From JALZOC01 sp035758845 (GTDB lineage Bacteria > Acidobacteriota > Vicinamibacteria > Vicinamibacterales > 2-12-FULL-66-21): DNA of 64,000 nucleotides. The notes beneath the pieces were generated by a model. That model searched no databases, was not told the DNA's origin, and saw only the letters and a program-made list of their open reading frames with translations. The stretch is taken from positions 1 to 64,000 of the forward strand of contig DASTVZ010000021.1 of assembly GCA_035758845.1 (NCBI GenBank), written 5' to 3'. Numbering within the stretch: the stretch's first letter is position 1; each line of letters opens with the position of its first letter. The position numbers were made by a program, and so were the translations under genes. Below, piece after piece: positions 16,832 to 25,063 of the stretch.

Positions 16832-18163
16832 CTACATGTTATCGATTATGCGGTCGGCGAACTCGGACGTCTTCGCTTCGTGCGCGCCTTCCATCAAGCG
16901 CGCAAAGTCGTAGGTGACGTATTTCGCCGATATCGCGCGGTCCATGCCCTTGACGACGAGATCGGCGGCTTCTGGCCAGCCCAGGTGCCGCAGCATCATC
17001 TCACCAGAAAGAATGACGGATCCTGGATTTACTTTGTCCTGATTCGCGTACTTCGGCGCCGTGCCGTGGGTCGCCTCAAAGATGGCGTGGCCGGTGATGT
17101 AGTTGATGTTCCCACCCGGCGCGATCCCGATCCCGCCAACCTGTGCCGCCAATGCGTCCGACAGGTAGTCGCCGTTCAGATTCGGCGTCGCAATCACGTC
17201 GAATTCGTCAGGCCGCGTGAGCACTTGCTGCAGCGTGATATCGGCGATCGCGTCTTTGATAACGATGCCCGCTCCAGGTTTCCCCTCCGGAATCCGGCAC
17301 CACGGTCCACCATCGATCTCGACCGCTCCGAAGAACTGCTTCGCGATCTGGTATCCCCAGTCGCGAAACGCGCCCTCGGTGAATTTCATGATGTTCCCTT
17401 TGTGAACCAGGGTGACGCTTCGCCGTTTGTTGTTGACGGCGTAGCTAATCGCGCTATGGATGAGTCGCTCCGATCCGAGATAGCTGATTGGCTTGATGCC
17501 GACACCCACCTGCACCGGCACCTCGCGGTGTGGTGCCCCGATCCCTTCAAGCATCGCCTGCCAGTCGCGCGACGCCTCGGTGCTCCCGAACCGGATCTTC
17601 TTGAACTCCTTCGGGAACTCTTTGGCAAAGAAATCGAGGATCTTCTGAGACTCGGGGGAGCCGGCGGCGTACTCGATCCCGGCATAGATGTCTTCCGTGT
17701 TTTCCCGGAAGATCACCATATCCACCTTTTCCGGATGTTTCACCGGCGACGGCACGCCCTTGTACCAGCGGACCGGACGCAGGCAGACGAACAGGTCGAG
17801 CAATTGACGGAGGGCGACGTTCAGCGATCGAATTCCTCCGCCGACCGGCGTAGTGAGGGGCCCTTTGATGCCGACGTAATACTCCCGGAACGCCTCGATC
17901 GTGTCGTCGGGCAACCAGTTGTCATGCAGCTTGAAACTCTTCTCGCCGGCGTAGACCTCCATCCAGGCGAGCTTGCGTTTGCCCTCGTACGCCTTGGCGA
18001 CCGCGGCGTCGAGAACGCGCACGCTCGCGCGCCAGATGTCGGGGCCGGTGCCGTCTCCTTCAATAAAAGGAATAATAGGGTTGTCAGGAACGACGAGCCT
18101 CCCGCTCTTCCGCGAGATGGCCGTGCCCGTGGACGGCGGTTTGACAGTTGTAAAAGTAGCCAT
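16832..18163 (-). CDS. icd: Isocitrate dehydrogenase (NADP-type)
   Basis: Oxidative decarboxylation of isocitrate to 2-oxoglutarate. 443 residues with the E. coli Icd pattern: PIIPFIEGDGTGPDIW, the substrate loop TTPVGGGIRSLNVALRQ (Ser and Arg contacts; the Ser of this loop is the IDH-kinase target in E. coli), VIFRENTEDIYAGIE, NIMKFTEGAFRDWGYQ, the Mg-binding aspartates in DAIADITLQQ and NLNGDYLSD, and ATHGTAPKYA. KYANQDK and nearby residues resemble NADP-dependent enzymes. It lies upstream of mdh on the same strand. No icd kinase/phosphatase is visible in the window. Confidence 0.95.
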   Translation of the reverse strand: MATFTTVKPPSTGTAISRKSGRLVVPDNPIIPFIEGDGTGPDIWRASVRVLDAAVAKAYEGKRKLAWMEVYAGEKSFKLHDNWLPDDTIEAFREYYVGIKGPLTTPVGGGIRSLNVALRQLLDLFVCLRPVRWYKGVPSPVKHPEKVDMVIFRENTEDIYAGIEYAAGSPESQKILDFFAKEFPKEFKKIRFGSTEASRDWQAMLEGIGAPHREVPVQVGVGIKPISYLGSERLIHSAISYAVNNKRRSVTLVHKGNIMKFTEGAFRDWGYQIAKQFFGAVEIDGGPWCRIPEGKPGAGIVIKDAIADITLQQVLTRPDEFDVIATPNLNGDYLSDALAAQVGGIGIAPGGNINYITGHAIFEATHGTAPKYANQDKVNPGSVILSGEMMLRHLGWPEAADLVVKGMDRAISAKYVTYDFARLMEGAHEAKTSEFADRIIDNM

Positions 18164-18213
18164 AAGCTTTAGGTCACATCACCCGGCACACGTTACCCGA
18201 TCTTCACAGAAAC

Positions 18214-18234
18214 TGTGGAAAAGTTTGTGGAAAT
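18214..18234 (-). promoter_or_regulatory. Pair of DnaA-box-like sequences upstream of icd
   Basis: On the minus strand TTTTCCACA (18222 to 18214) fits the relaxed DnaA consensus TTWTNCACA, and ATTTCCACA (18234 to 18226) misses it at one position, 12 bases away. They lie in the 205-base divergent icd-serA gap. No dnaA, dnaN or AT-rich unwinding region is near, so this is not an origin; a regulatory role is possible, and chance is also likely. Confidence 0.25.
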
Positions 18235-18349
18235 CGAGAACAGCTGTGCATGACGTCCCGCGCCAATCCGCAATTTTGAGCGGTTTGCACCATCGTAGTG
18301 CGCGCACTACGTGCCCGTGGTGCGCTTTCGAATGAACGAAACACGACAT

Positions 18350-18355
18350 TATACT
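18350..18355 (+). promoter_or_regulatory. -10 box of serA with a very short leader
   Basis: TATACT ends 13 bases before the serA ATG, giving an expected 5' leader of about 5-7 bases and no Shine-Dalgarno sequence. No clear -35 is seen. It belongs with the ndk and pyrH arrangement as a leaderless or near-leaderless start. Confidence 0.4.
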
Positions 18356-18368
18356 GACAGACTGAATC

Positions 18369-19979
18369 ATGCACATCGTCATCGCCGATCAATTGCCTTC
18401 TTCCGCCGTTGAATTACTCCGAAGCGTACCAGGATGGAGCGTCGACGCTCGTAGCGGCCGCACCGCCGACGAACTGACGCGTGATCTCGCCACAGCCGAC
18501 GCGCTCGTGGTTCGCAGCGCGACCAAAGTGACGGCGCCGATTATCGCCGCTGCTCCCACCTTGAAAGCTATCGCTCGCGCCGGGACCGGAGTCGATAACG
18601 TCGACGTCTCGGCAGCGACCGACCGCGGCATCGTGGTCATGAACGCTCCGGGGGCGAACAGTATCAGCGTCGCTGAACTGTCGGTGGCATTCATGCTCTC
18701 GCTCGCGCGCATGATTCCAACGGCTGACGCGGCGATGAAACGCGGCGTCTGGGAAAAAAAGAAGCTGACCGGCGAAGAACTCCGCGGCAAGACCCTCGGC
18801 ATTGTCGGCCTCGGACGAATCGGGCAGGAAGTCGGCGTCCGCGCCAAGTCCTTTGGCATGAATCTGGTAGCGCACGATCCCTTTATTTCGGAGCAAATCG
18901 CCGGAACGCTCGGCATTCACCTTCTGTCGCTCGACGATCTGTGCGGCACCTCCGACTACATCACGCTGCATCTTCCGGCAACGCCGGAGACTCGTCACTT
19001 GTTCAATGCAGCGCGCCTGGCAAACTGCAAGGCTGGTGTTCGAATCGTGAACACGGCTCGCGGTGAGTTGATCGATGAGGCGGCATTGGCGGACGCCATC
19101 GAGTCACGACATGTCGCTGGTGCCGGGCTTGATGTGTTCGAAAGTGAGCCACCGGCGGAATGGCGACTCGCGAAGTTGCCCCAGGTCATCGCCACACCTC
19201 ATATCGCCGCGTCGACGGCCGAAGCGCAGGAGCAGGTTGGCATCGAGACAGCAGTCGCACTCCGAGACTTCCTTCGAGATGGGGTGATTCGGAACGCGGT
19301 GAATTTCAGAGGAATCCGTCCCGACGAGTTCGCGCGCGTGCGGCCGTTCACGGTCCTTGCCGAGCGCGTCGGCATGCTCGTGTCGCAAATTGCCGAAGGA
19401 CGGACGCAGGCGATTGGGATTCGCTATTACGGGCCATTGGTGTCGGAACACGCCGACCTTATCGCCAGCTCTGTTGTGGTCGGCGTCCTTCGACCGATCC
19501 TGTCATCGAACGTCACAGTGGTAAATGCGCGAGCGATTGCGGCCGAACGCGGTATCGAAGTCATCGAGTCGCGCAGTTCCAGGCCACGCGCGCTGGCGAA
19601 CATTCTCTCGGTCAAACTGCACACGACCGGCGGCGAACGATGGGTCGAGGGAACCGTTTTCGAAGGAGACAGTCCTCGCCTGACGATGCTCGACGGCGTC
19701 GATGTCGAAGTTCCACTCGATGCGCTCGGGACGGTGTTGGTGATTCGCAACGACGATCGGCCTGGCGTGATCGGCGAGGTCGGCACGATCCTGGGCCGTC
19801 ATGGCATCAACATCGGCGCGTTCGCCCTCGGCCGCGCCAAGGGCGGAGCGGTCGGCGTGATCAACCTGGATCAACGACCTGGTGAGGATTCTCGGAACGC
19901 AGCCGCGATTGAGGAACTGCGTGCGGCAAAAGCGATCAGAGAAGTGAAGCTTGTGTCCTTAGGAACAGCCGCCGGGTAG
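18369..19979 (+). CDS. serA: D-3-phosphoglycerate dehydrogenase
   Basis: First step of serine synthesis, oxidising 3-phosphoglycerate. 536 residues of the long class: substrate and NAD domains (about 1-315) with GKTLGIVGLGRIGQEV, RSATKVTA, the catalytic Arg in NTARGE, and the Glu and His in FESEPP and TPHIAASTAEAQ; an intervening allosteric-substrate-binding domain (about 320-450); and a C-terminal ACT domain (about 455-530, VLVIRNDDRPGVIGEVG) for serine feedback. Starts at the ATG at 18369 close behind a TATACT. Its 3' end overlaps the convergent downstream gene by 44 bases. Confidence 0.95.
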   Translation: MHIVIADQLPSSAVELLRSVPGWSVDARSGRTADELTRDLATADALVVRSATKVTAPIIAAAPTLKAIARAGTGVDNVDVSAATDRGIVVMNAPGANSISVAELSVAFMLSLARMIPTADAAMKRGVWEKKKLTGEELRGKTLGIVGLGRIGQEVGVRAKSFGMNLVAHDPFISEQIAGTLGIHLLSLDDLCGTSDYITLHLPATPETRHLFNAARLANCKAGVRIVNTARGELIDEAALADAIESRHVAGAGLDVFESEPPAEWRLAKLPQVIATPHIAASTAEAQEQVGIETAVALRDFLRDGVIRNAVNFRGIRPDEFARVRPFTVLAERVGMLVSQIAEGRTQAIGIRYYGPLVSEHADLIASSVVVGVLRPILSSNVTVVNARAIAAERGIEVIESRSSRPRALANILSVKLHTTGGERWVEGTVFEGDSPRLTMLDGVDVEVPLDALGTVLVIRNDDRPGVIGEVGTILGRHGINIGAFALGRAKGGAVGVINLDQRPGEDSRNAAAIEELRAAKAIREVKLVSLGTAAG

Positions 19980-20463
19980 TGCCGGTCACCAGATCGACCA
20001 GCTCGATCGCGTCGGCGCCCACCTTGACAACACGATACCGGTTGACGATCGTCTGACCTTCGGTCGCCATCACCAATTCGTCGCCAGATTCGATCATCGC
20101 AGTCCGCGTCGATCCGTCTTCCGCCAATCCAATGAGCACCAGATTGGGCTCAGGAGGAGCATCAACAATCGGGCGTGCAGCGACAGGGGGGGTTCTGATG
20201 CTCACCGCCGGGGGTGGCTGCAGCGTGACGAACTCGAACGGATTGCGAATGGTCGCACGAGGTGCGGGTGCCACGGCGAGACGTTGCCGAAGACGCGACG
20301 CCTGCGACTGGACGTCGGAAGCGAGGGCATCCAGCTGCACCGCCTCGGGTGAGAGGCTCGCGACAGGGGGAATCGACGGACGACCCACTCCGGCCGCCGA
20401 CGCAAGCCACGCCGCCAGAAGCATCCCGCCCCCGAGATACGCCGCCGCTCGTGTGGGGCTCAT
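19936..20463 (-). CDS. Exported protein resembling the periplasmic part of GspC/PilP
   Basis: 175 residues. A signal-anchor segment (about 8-25) is followed by a Pro-rich linker (about 70-105, including RNPFEF) and a C-terminal domain, LVLIGLAEDGSTRTAMIESG then VMATEGQTIVNRYRVVKVGA and IELVDLVTGTTRRLFLR. The order anchor, linker with RNPF, beta-domain reading ISLIGI-like, is typical of GspC-HR or PilP proteins that contact a secretin. There is no linked secretion operon; the window's secretins are at 38.5 kb and 56.7 kb. It converges on serA with a 44-base overlap and is divergent from kdsB. Family assignment is tentative. Confidence 0.65.
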   Translation of the reverse strand: MSPTRAAAYLGGGMLLAAWLASAAGVGRPSIPPVASLSPEAVQLDALASDVQSQASRLRQRLAVAPAPRATIRNPFEFVTLQPPPAVSIRTPPVAARPIVDAPPEPNLVLIGLAEDGSTRTAMIESGDELVMATEGQTIVNRYRVVKVGADAIELVDLVTGTTRRLFLRTQASLL

Positions 20464-20570
20464 GAACGTGTTCTTGGACTCGATCGGTCGCGACTCGATC
20501 TCGACTCTATCCTACTACTATTCGTCTGTTCGATCACGGTGCAAGCGCCTGACGACGCGTGCAGTTGTGG

Positions 20571-20576
20571 TAATAT
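20571..20576 (+). promoter_or_regulatory. Possible -10 box of kdsB
   Basis: TAATAT, with a weak CTGACG 16 bases upstream, ends five bases before the chosen GTG start of kdsB. If used, transcription would start at or just after that codon, which would make the start leaderless or push it downstream. Tentative. Confidence 0.3.
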
Positions 20577-20581
20577 TTGCC

Positions 20582-21388
20582 GTGCCCCCGGTTTCCAGCT
20601 TCGGGCCTCCTCTCAATTCCCCTTTCGTCTCCGCAATCGCCGTCATCCCAGCCCGTTACGCATCGTCGCGGTTGCCCGGCAAGGCGCTCGCCGACATCGG
20701 CGGAAAGCCGATGATCGAACACGTCTACCGGCGCGCCGCCTCGGCGCGATCCATTGAATCGGTCATCGTGGTGACCGACGACGAGCGAATCTACCGATCG
20801 GTCCAGGGGTTCGGAGGTCTCGTCCGAATGACGTCGCCGTCACATCAAAGCGGAACCGATCGGATTGCGGAAATCGCGGCCGATGTGTCCGCCTCGCTCC
20901 TCGTCAATGTTCAGGGAGACGAACCGCTGATTGAACCGGCCATGATCGACGAGGCTGTTGCACCGTTCTCGAGCGATCCGACGCTGATGATGAGCACACT
21001 GCGTCGTCGCATCGATGACGACGCCGAAAAACAGAATCCAAACGTCACCAAGGTCGTCGTCGATCAGGATGGCTTCGCCTTGTATTTCTCGCGCGCGCCC
21101 ATACCGTTTGTGCGGCCTGGTTCTCCCCCAGCGTCGGCGTGGCGACACGTCGGCCTGTATGTCTACCGCCGCGAATGCCTTATGAAGCTCGCGGCGCTTC
21201 CACCGACTCAGATGGAAAAGTCGGAAGCCCTGGAGCAACTGCGCGCGCTCGAACACGGCATCAAAATCAAAGTGGTCGAAACACGTTTTGACTCAATCGG
21301 AGTAGACACCGCCGAAGATCTCGCCCGCGTGCGAGCCTCGATCGACAAAGAATCGACAAAGGCCCGCGCGGGTGTAGCCTCGGACTAG
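20582..21388 (+). CDS. kdsB: 3-deoxy-manno-octulosonate cytidylyltransferase (CMP-Kdo synthetase)
   Basis: Activates Kdo with CTP for transfer to lipid A. The core begins AIAVIPARYASSRLPGKAL (CTP-binding loop), then VVTDDERIY, SGTDRIAEIA, NVQGDEPLI and the C-terminal TRFDSIGVDTAEDL; all are KdsB hallmarks. The open frame extends far upstream, but similarity begins around 20625, so the GTG at 20582 (about 268 residues, near the family's ~250) is chosen; another GTG lies at 20567. It opens the kdsB-pyrG-kdsA-kdsD-kdsC-lapB series, which joins CTP supply to Kdo synthesis. Confidence 0.92.
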   Translation: MPPVSSFGPPLNSPFVSAIAVIPARYASSRLPGKALADIGGKPMIEHVYRRAASARSIESVIVVTDDERIYRSVQGFGGLVRMTSPSHQSGTDRIAEIAADVSASLLVNVQGDEPLIEPAMIDEAVAPFSSDPTLMMSTLRRRIDDDAEKQNPNVTKVVVDQDGFALYFSRAPIPFVRPGSPPASAWRHVGLYVYRRECLMKLAALPPTQMEKSEALEQLRALEHGIKIKVVETRFDSIGVDTAEDLARVRASIDKESTKARAGVASD

Positions 21389-21442
21389 CCGACGGACCAA
21401 CAGACACACGAAAACTTGAGCCAAGAAAGAACGTTCAACACG

Positions 21443-23125
21443 ATGCAGCAGAACATGGATGCGACTCAAAAACCCGGCGGCGAATCCAAGCGGCCGGTCA
21501 AATACATCCTCGTCACTGGCGGGGTGGTTTCCTCCCTTGGCAAGGGACTCGCGGCGGCATCCATCGGCGCGCTGCTCGAAGGACACGGATACCGGGTCGC
21601 CTTACAGAAGTTCGACCCGTACATCAACGTCGACCCGGGCACGATGAGTCCGTACCAGCACGGCGAAGTCTACGTCACCGACGATGGTGCCGAGACCGAT
21701 CTGGATCTCGGCCACTACGAACGGTTTACCAGTAACGTCACCGGACGGAACAACAACTGGACCACCGGCAAGATTTATCTGTCTGTCATTCAGAAGGAGC
21801 GGCGCGGCGACTACCTCGGCCGAACCGTGCAGGTCATCCCGCACATCACCAACGAAATCAAGGACAGCATCCGGGCAGTGGCGAAGGACGTAGACATCGT
21901 CCTCGTTGAGATCGGCGGCACGGTTGGCGACATCGAATCGCTTCCTTTCGTGGAGGCGATTCGGCAACTGCGTCAGGATGTCGGGCGAGAGAACACGCTG
22001 TACATTCATCTGACGCTGGTCCCGTTCATCGGTGCAGCAGGAGAATTGAAGACCAAGCCAACCCAGCACAGCGTCCGCGATCTCCGGGCCATTGGTATTC
22101 AGCCGGACATCCTGCTCTGCCGGACCGACCGCTTTCTCGACCAGGACATCAAGCAGAAGATCGCGTTGTTCTGCGATGTCGACGAGGAAGCCGTCATTAC
22201 CGCGAAAGACGTCTCGAGCATCTACGAAGTGCCGCTCGTGCTGGCCGCCGAAGGGCTCGACCGCATCGTGCTCAATCGTCTCAATCTGCCGCAGACTGAA
22301 GCGCGCATGGGCGCCTGGATCGACCTCGTCGATCGCATCAAGAACCCGTCGGACGAAGTCACGATTCATGTCGTCGGAAAGTACGTCGGCTACGAAGACT
22401 CGTACAAGAGCTTGAACGAGGCGCTCTACCATGGCGGCTTCAAGCACCGGCTGCGCGTGAACATCCGATGGGTTGAAGCGGAAGCGCTCGAGCAACCGGG
22501 AGGCGAGCAACTGCTCGACGGTGCAAATGGCATCCTGGTCCCAGGGGGATTTGGCGACCGCGGCACGCGCGGCATGATGCGCGCCGCGGAAATCGCGCGC
22601 GACCGTGGAATTCCCTACTTTGGGATCTGTTACGGATTCCAGTGGGCCGCCGTCGAGTTCGCGCGTCACGTCTGCGGAATGCCAGAAGCCGATTCAACCG
22701 AGTGCGCGCCCGATGCCCCGCAAAAAGTCATCTACAAGCTGCGCGATCTCCTCGGTGTTGACGACCTTGGCGGAACAATGCGGCTGGGATCGTATGCCTG
22801 CGAACTGAAGCCTGGATCACGAGCCCAGCAGCTCTATGGCCAGACGCTGATCCACGAGCGCCACCGTCATCGCTACGAATTCAATTGCCTGTACGAAAAG
22901 GCGTTGACCGATCACGGTCTGCAAATCGTCGGGCGATCGCTCGACGGTAAGTTCGTCGAGATCATCGAACTGCCATCCCATCCGTGGTACGTCGCGGTGC
23001 AATTCCACCCGGAGTTCAAATCGAAACCGCTCGATCCCCATCCGCTCTTCGCTGGTTTTGTTCACGCCAGTCATGCGCGAAAGCTTGCCGCGCAGCAGCA
23101 CGACACCGCCTCCGTGGTAGGGTAG
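21443..23125 (+). CDS. pyrG: CTP synthase
   Basis: Makes CTP from UTP with glutamine nitrogen. The synthetase domain (about 15-285) has KYILVTGGVVSSLGKGLAAA, QKFDPYINVDPGTMSPYQHG and EIGGTVGDIESLPF; the glutamine amidotransferase domain (about 300-550) has the catalytic Cys in YFGICYGFQWA and the His/Glu in VAVQFHPEFKS. The ATG at 21443 gives 560 residues; an in-frame TTG lies at 21416 and an ATG at 21455. It lies 54 bases after kdsB and five bases before kdsA, a common pairing because CMP-Kdo synthesis uses CTP. Confidence 0.96.
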   Translation: MQQNMDATQKPGGESKRPVKYILVTGGVVSSLGKGLAAASIGALLEGHGYRVALQKFDPYINVDPGTMSPYQHGEVYVTDDGAETDLDLGHYERFTSNVTGRNNNWTTGKIYLSVIQKERRGDYLGRTVQVIPHITNEIKDSIRAVAKDVDIVLVEIGGTVGDIESLPFVEAIRQLRQDVGRENTLYIHLTLVPFIGAAGELKTKPTQHSVRDLRAIGIQPDILLCRTDRFLDQDIKQKIALFCDVDEEAVITAKDVSSIYEVPLVLAAEGLDRIVLNRLNLPQTEARMGAWIDLVDRIKNPSDEVTIHVVGKYVGYEDSYKSLNEALYHGGFKHRLRVNIRWVEAEALEQPGGEQLLDGANGILVPGGFGDRGTRGMMRAAEIARDRGIPYFGICYGFQWAAVEFARHVCGMPEADSTECAPDAPQKVIYKLRDLLGVDDLGGTMRLGSYACELKPGSRAQQLYGQTLIHERHRHRYEFNCLYEKALTDHGLQIVGRSLDGKFVEIIELPSHPWYVAVQFHPEFKSKPLDPHPLFAGFVHASHARKLAAQQHDTASVVG

Positions 23126-23130
23126 TCGGC

Positions 23131-24066
23131 GTGAAGCCGATCCAGGTCGGAGGGATCACGATCGGAGCCGGAGCTCCGCTGGTCCTCCTTGCCGGACCCT
23201 GCGTGATCGAAAGCGAGAACCATGCGGTCGAAACGGCGCTAGCCGTCCGCGACATCACGCAACGCACCGGGGTGCCGTTCGTGTTCAAAGCGTCGTACGA
23301 CAAAGCGAATCGAACCTCTGGCGGGTCGTTCCGCGGACCGGGGCTTCGCGACGGTATCCGGGTGCTGGCACGTGTTCGCGAGGCCGCAGGTATCCCCATC
23401 CTCACCGACATACACGAGCCGTCACATGCCGAGCCCGTGGCGACGGTCGCGGATATTCTGCAAATCCCCGCGTTCCTCTCGCGACAGACCGATCTGCTGG
23501 TTGCCGCCGCCGCGACCGGGCGCGTCGTCAATATCAAGAAAGGACAGTTCCTCGCGCCCGATGATATGCGGCACGCGATCGCAAAGGTTACCGCCACAGG
23601 CAATTCGCGCGTCATCGTCACCGAACGTGGATTCACCTTTGGCTATCACAATCTCGTCGTCGACATGCGCGCGTTTCCCATTCTGCGTAGACTCGGGTAT
23701 CCGGTTGTCTACGACGTCACCCACAGTCTCCAGTTGCCTGGTGCCGGCGATGGCGTGACGGCCGGGCAGGCCGAGTTTATTGAGCCGCTCGCGTCGGCAG
23801 GTGTAGCAGCTGGAATCGACGGGATCTTCATGGAAGTGCACGAACGTCCGGAGCGGGCCAAGAGCGATGCGCAGAATGCCTTGCGGCTGTCGCTCCTCGA
23901 GCCGCTGCTGACGCGGCTCGTTCGCATCCACGCGATCGCGCGCGAGGCCCGGGACGTGGCGAACGAGCGCGCGAGTGCGCCCACGCGAGCGGAGTGGGAA
24001 TCTCGGGGCTCCGCGAGCGAGCGTGTGGGGAGTCCGAGGGGAGAAGCCCCTCGGAGTGATGTATGA
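23131..24066 (+). CDS. kdsA: 3-deoxy-8-phosphooctulonate synthase with a repeat-encoded tail
   Basis: Condenses PEP with arabinose 5-phosphate to Kdo-8-phosphate. Start GTG at 23131 gives VKPIQVGGITIGAGAPLVLL, then GPCVIESENHAVETA, FKASYDKANRTS, SFRGPGLRDGI, TDIHEP, QTDLL, KKGQFLAPDDM and EVHERPERAKSDAQNAL, all family motifs. Normal KdsA is about 270-280 residues; this frame runs to 311. The last ~35 residues (ANERASAPTRAEWESRGSAS and on) are encoded entirely by copy 3 of the GC-rich repeat, which has been added to the gene end. The stop overlaps the kdsD start (ATGA). Confidence 0.94.
   Translation: MKPIQVGGITIGAGAPLVLLAGPCVIESENHAVETALAVRDITQRTGVPFVFKASYDKANRTSGGSFRGPGLRDGIRVLARVREAAGIPILTDIHEPSHAEPVATVADILQIPAFLSRQTDLLVAAAATGRVVNIKKGQFLAPDDMRHAIAKVTATGNSRVIVTERGFTFGYHNLVVDMRAFPILRRLGYPVVYDVTHSLQLPGAGDGVTAGQAEFIEPLASAGVAAGIDGIFMEVHERPERAKSDAQNALRLSLLEPLLTRLVRIHAIAREARDVANERASAPTRAEWESRGSASERVGSPRGEAPRSDV
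23959..24059 (+). repeat. Start-codon repeat, copy 3 (end of kdsA, before kdsD)
   Basis: Begins GCGAACGAGCGCGCGAG, continues CCCACGCGAGCGGAG, and ends with a hairpin TCCGAGGGG-AGAAG-CCCCTCGGA followed by GTGATGT and the kdsD ATG. The first 45 bases match copy 1, and the terminal hairpin matches copies 2 and 4, so this copy links the two sub-types. GGAG overlaps the hairpin's 3' arm, six bases before the ATG. The whole element is translated as the C-terminus of KdsA. Confidence 0.85.
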
Positions 24067-25034
24067 CGGACACGCTGACCGGCCTGGAGCTGGCGCGCAA
24101 GGTGCTGCGAATCGAGGCGGCGGCAATCCTCGCGCTTGTGGATCGAGTCAACGGCGACTTCGAACGCGCTGTCCAATTGCTCTTTGACTGCCAGGGACGT
24201 GTCATCGTCACCGGCATGGGCAAGTCGGGCCTTATCTGCCGAAAAATCGCGGCGACTTTTTCAAGCACCGGCACCTCCGCCTGGTTTCTTCATCCGGCAG
24301 AGGCGATTCACGGCGACCTCGGGGCGATTCGTGACGACGACGTCGTTCTTGCCGTCTCTTACAGCGGCGAGACGGAGGAATTGATCCGACTGCTCGAATC
24401 AATCCGTCGAATTGGCGCGCGGCTGATCGCCCTGACTGGGGATCCGTCGTCGACGCTCGCTCGGGCGGCGGACGTGACGCTTGATTGCGGCATCCGAAAA
24501 GAAGCCTGCCCGATGAATCTGGTTCCGACCGCGAGCACAACGGCGGCGCTGGCGATGGGAGATGCACTGGCGATGACGCTGCTCGTTCGCAAAGGCTTCC
24601 GCGAGGATCAGTTCGCGTCGCTCCACCCGGGGGGCAAGCTGGGCCGCCGGTTGATGCGAGTCGAACACGTTATGCACGCTGGCGAGGCAGCACCCGTGGT
24701 GCGAACCGCGACGCGGATGGCCGATGTGTTTCACGAGATGTCGAGCAAGCGCCTCGGCATGACCTGTGTCGTTGACGACGACTGCCGGCTGGTCGGTGTG
24801 TTCACCGATGGGGACCTCCGCCGGCTCTTCAGCCGCGTGCCGAATGTGCTGGCGCTGACTGCCGGCGAGGCGATGACGCCGCGGCCCATCACCATCGCAC
24901 GCGGCCTCCTGGCGGTTGAAGCGCTGAAGATCATGGAGACGCATAAAATTACGGCAGTTGTGGTCGTCAATGCGGAAAAGTCCGTCGAAGGGGTGGTGCA
25001 CCTGCACGATCTCTGGCGGACGCAGATGGTCTGA
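24063..25034 (+). CDS. kdsD: Arabinose-5-phosphate isomerase
   Basis: Interconverts ribulose 5-phosphate and arabinose 5-phosphate, the KdsA substrate. 323 residues: SIS domain (about 35-180) with VIVTGMGKSGLICRKIAATF, HGDLG and SYSGETEEL; then two CBS domains (about 205-320, ending VEGVVHLHDLW). LHPGGKLGRRL is the usual linker before the CBS pair. The ATG overlaps the kdsA stop by four bases and its only Shine-Dalgarno candidate is the GGAG at the end of the repeat hairpin. Family KpsF/GutQ/KdsD; context with kdsABC favours KdsD. Confidence 0.95.
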   Translation: MTDTLTGLELARKVLRIEAAAILALVDRVNGDFERAVQLLFDCQGRVIVTGMGKSGLICRKIAATFSSTGTSAWFLHPAEAIHGDLGAIRDDDVVLAVSYSGETEELIRLLESIRRIGARLIALTGDPSSTLARAADVTLDCGIRKEACPMNLVPTASTTAALAMGDALAMTLLVRKGFREDQFASLHPGGKLGRRLMRVEHVMHAGEAAPVVRTATRMADVFHEMSSKRLGMTCVVDDDCRLVGVFTDGDLRRLFSRVPNVLALTAGEAMTPRPITIARGLLAVEALKIMETHKITAVVVVNAEKSVEGVVHLHDLWRTQMV

Positions 25035-25063
25035 TCGGTGTAGCTGCCGCCGCGCGGGAAAAG

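Noticed and set aside
18214..18234. Replication origin at the DnaA-box-like pair
   Set aside because: Only two sites, no AT-rich unwinding region and no dnaA/dnaN/gidA neighbourhood.
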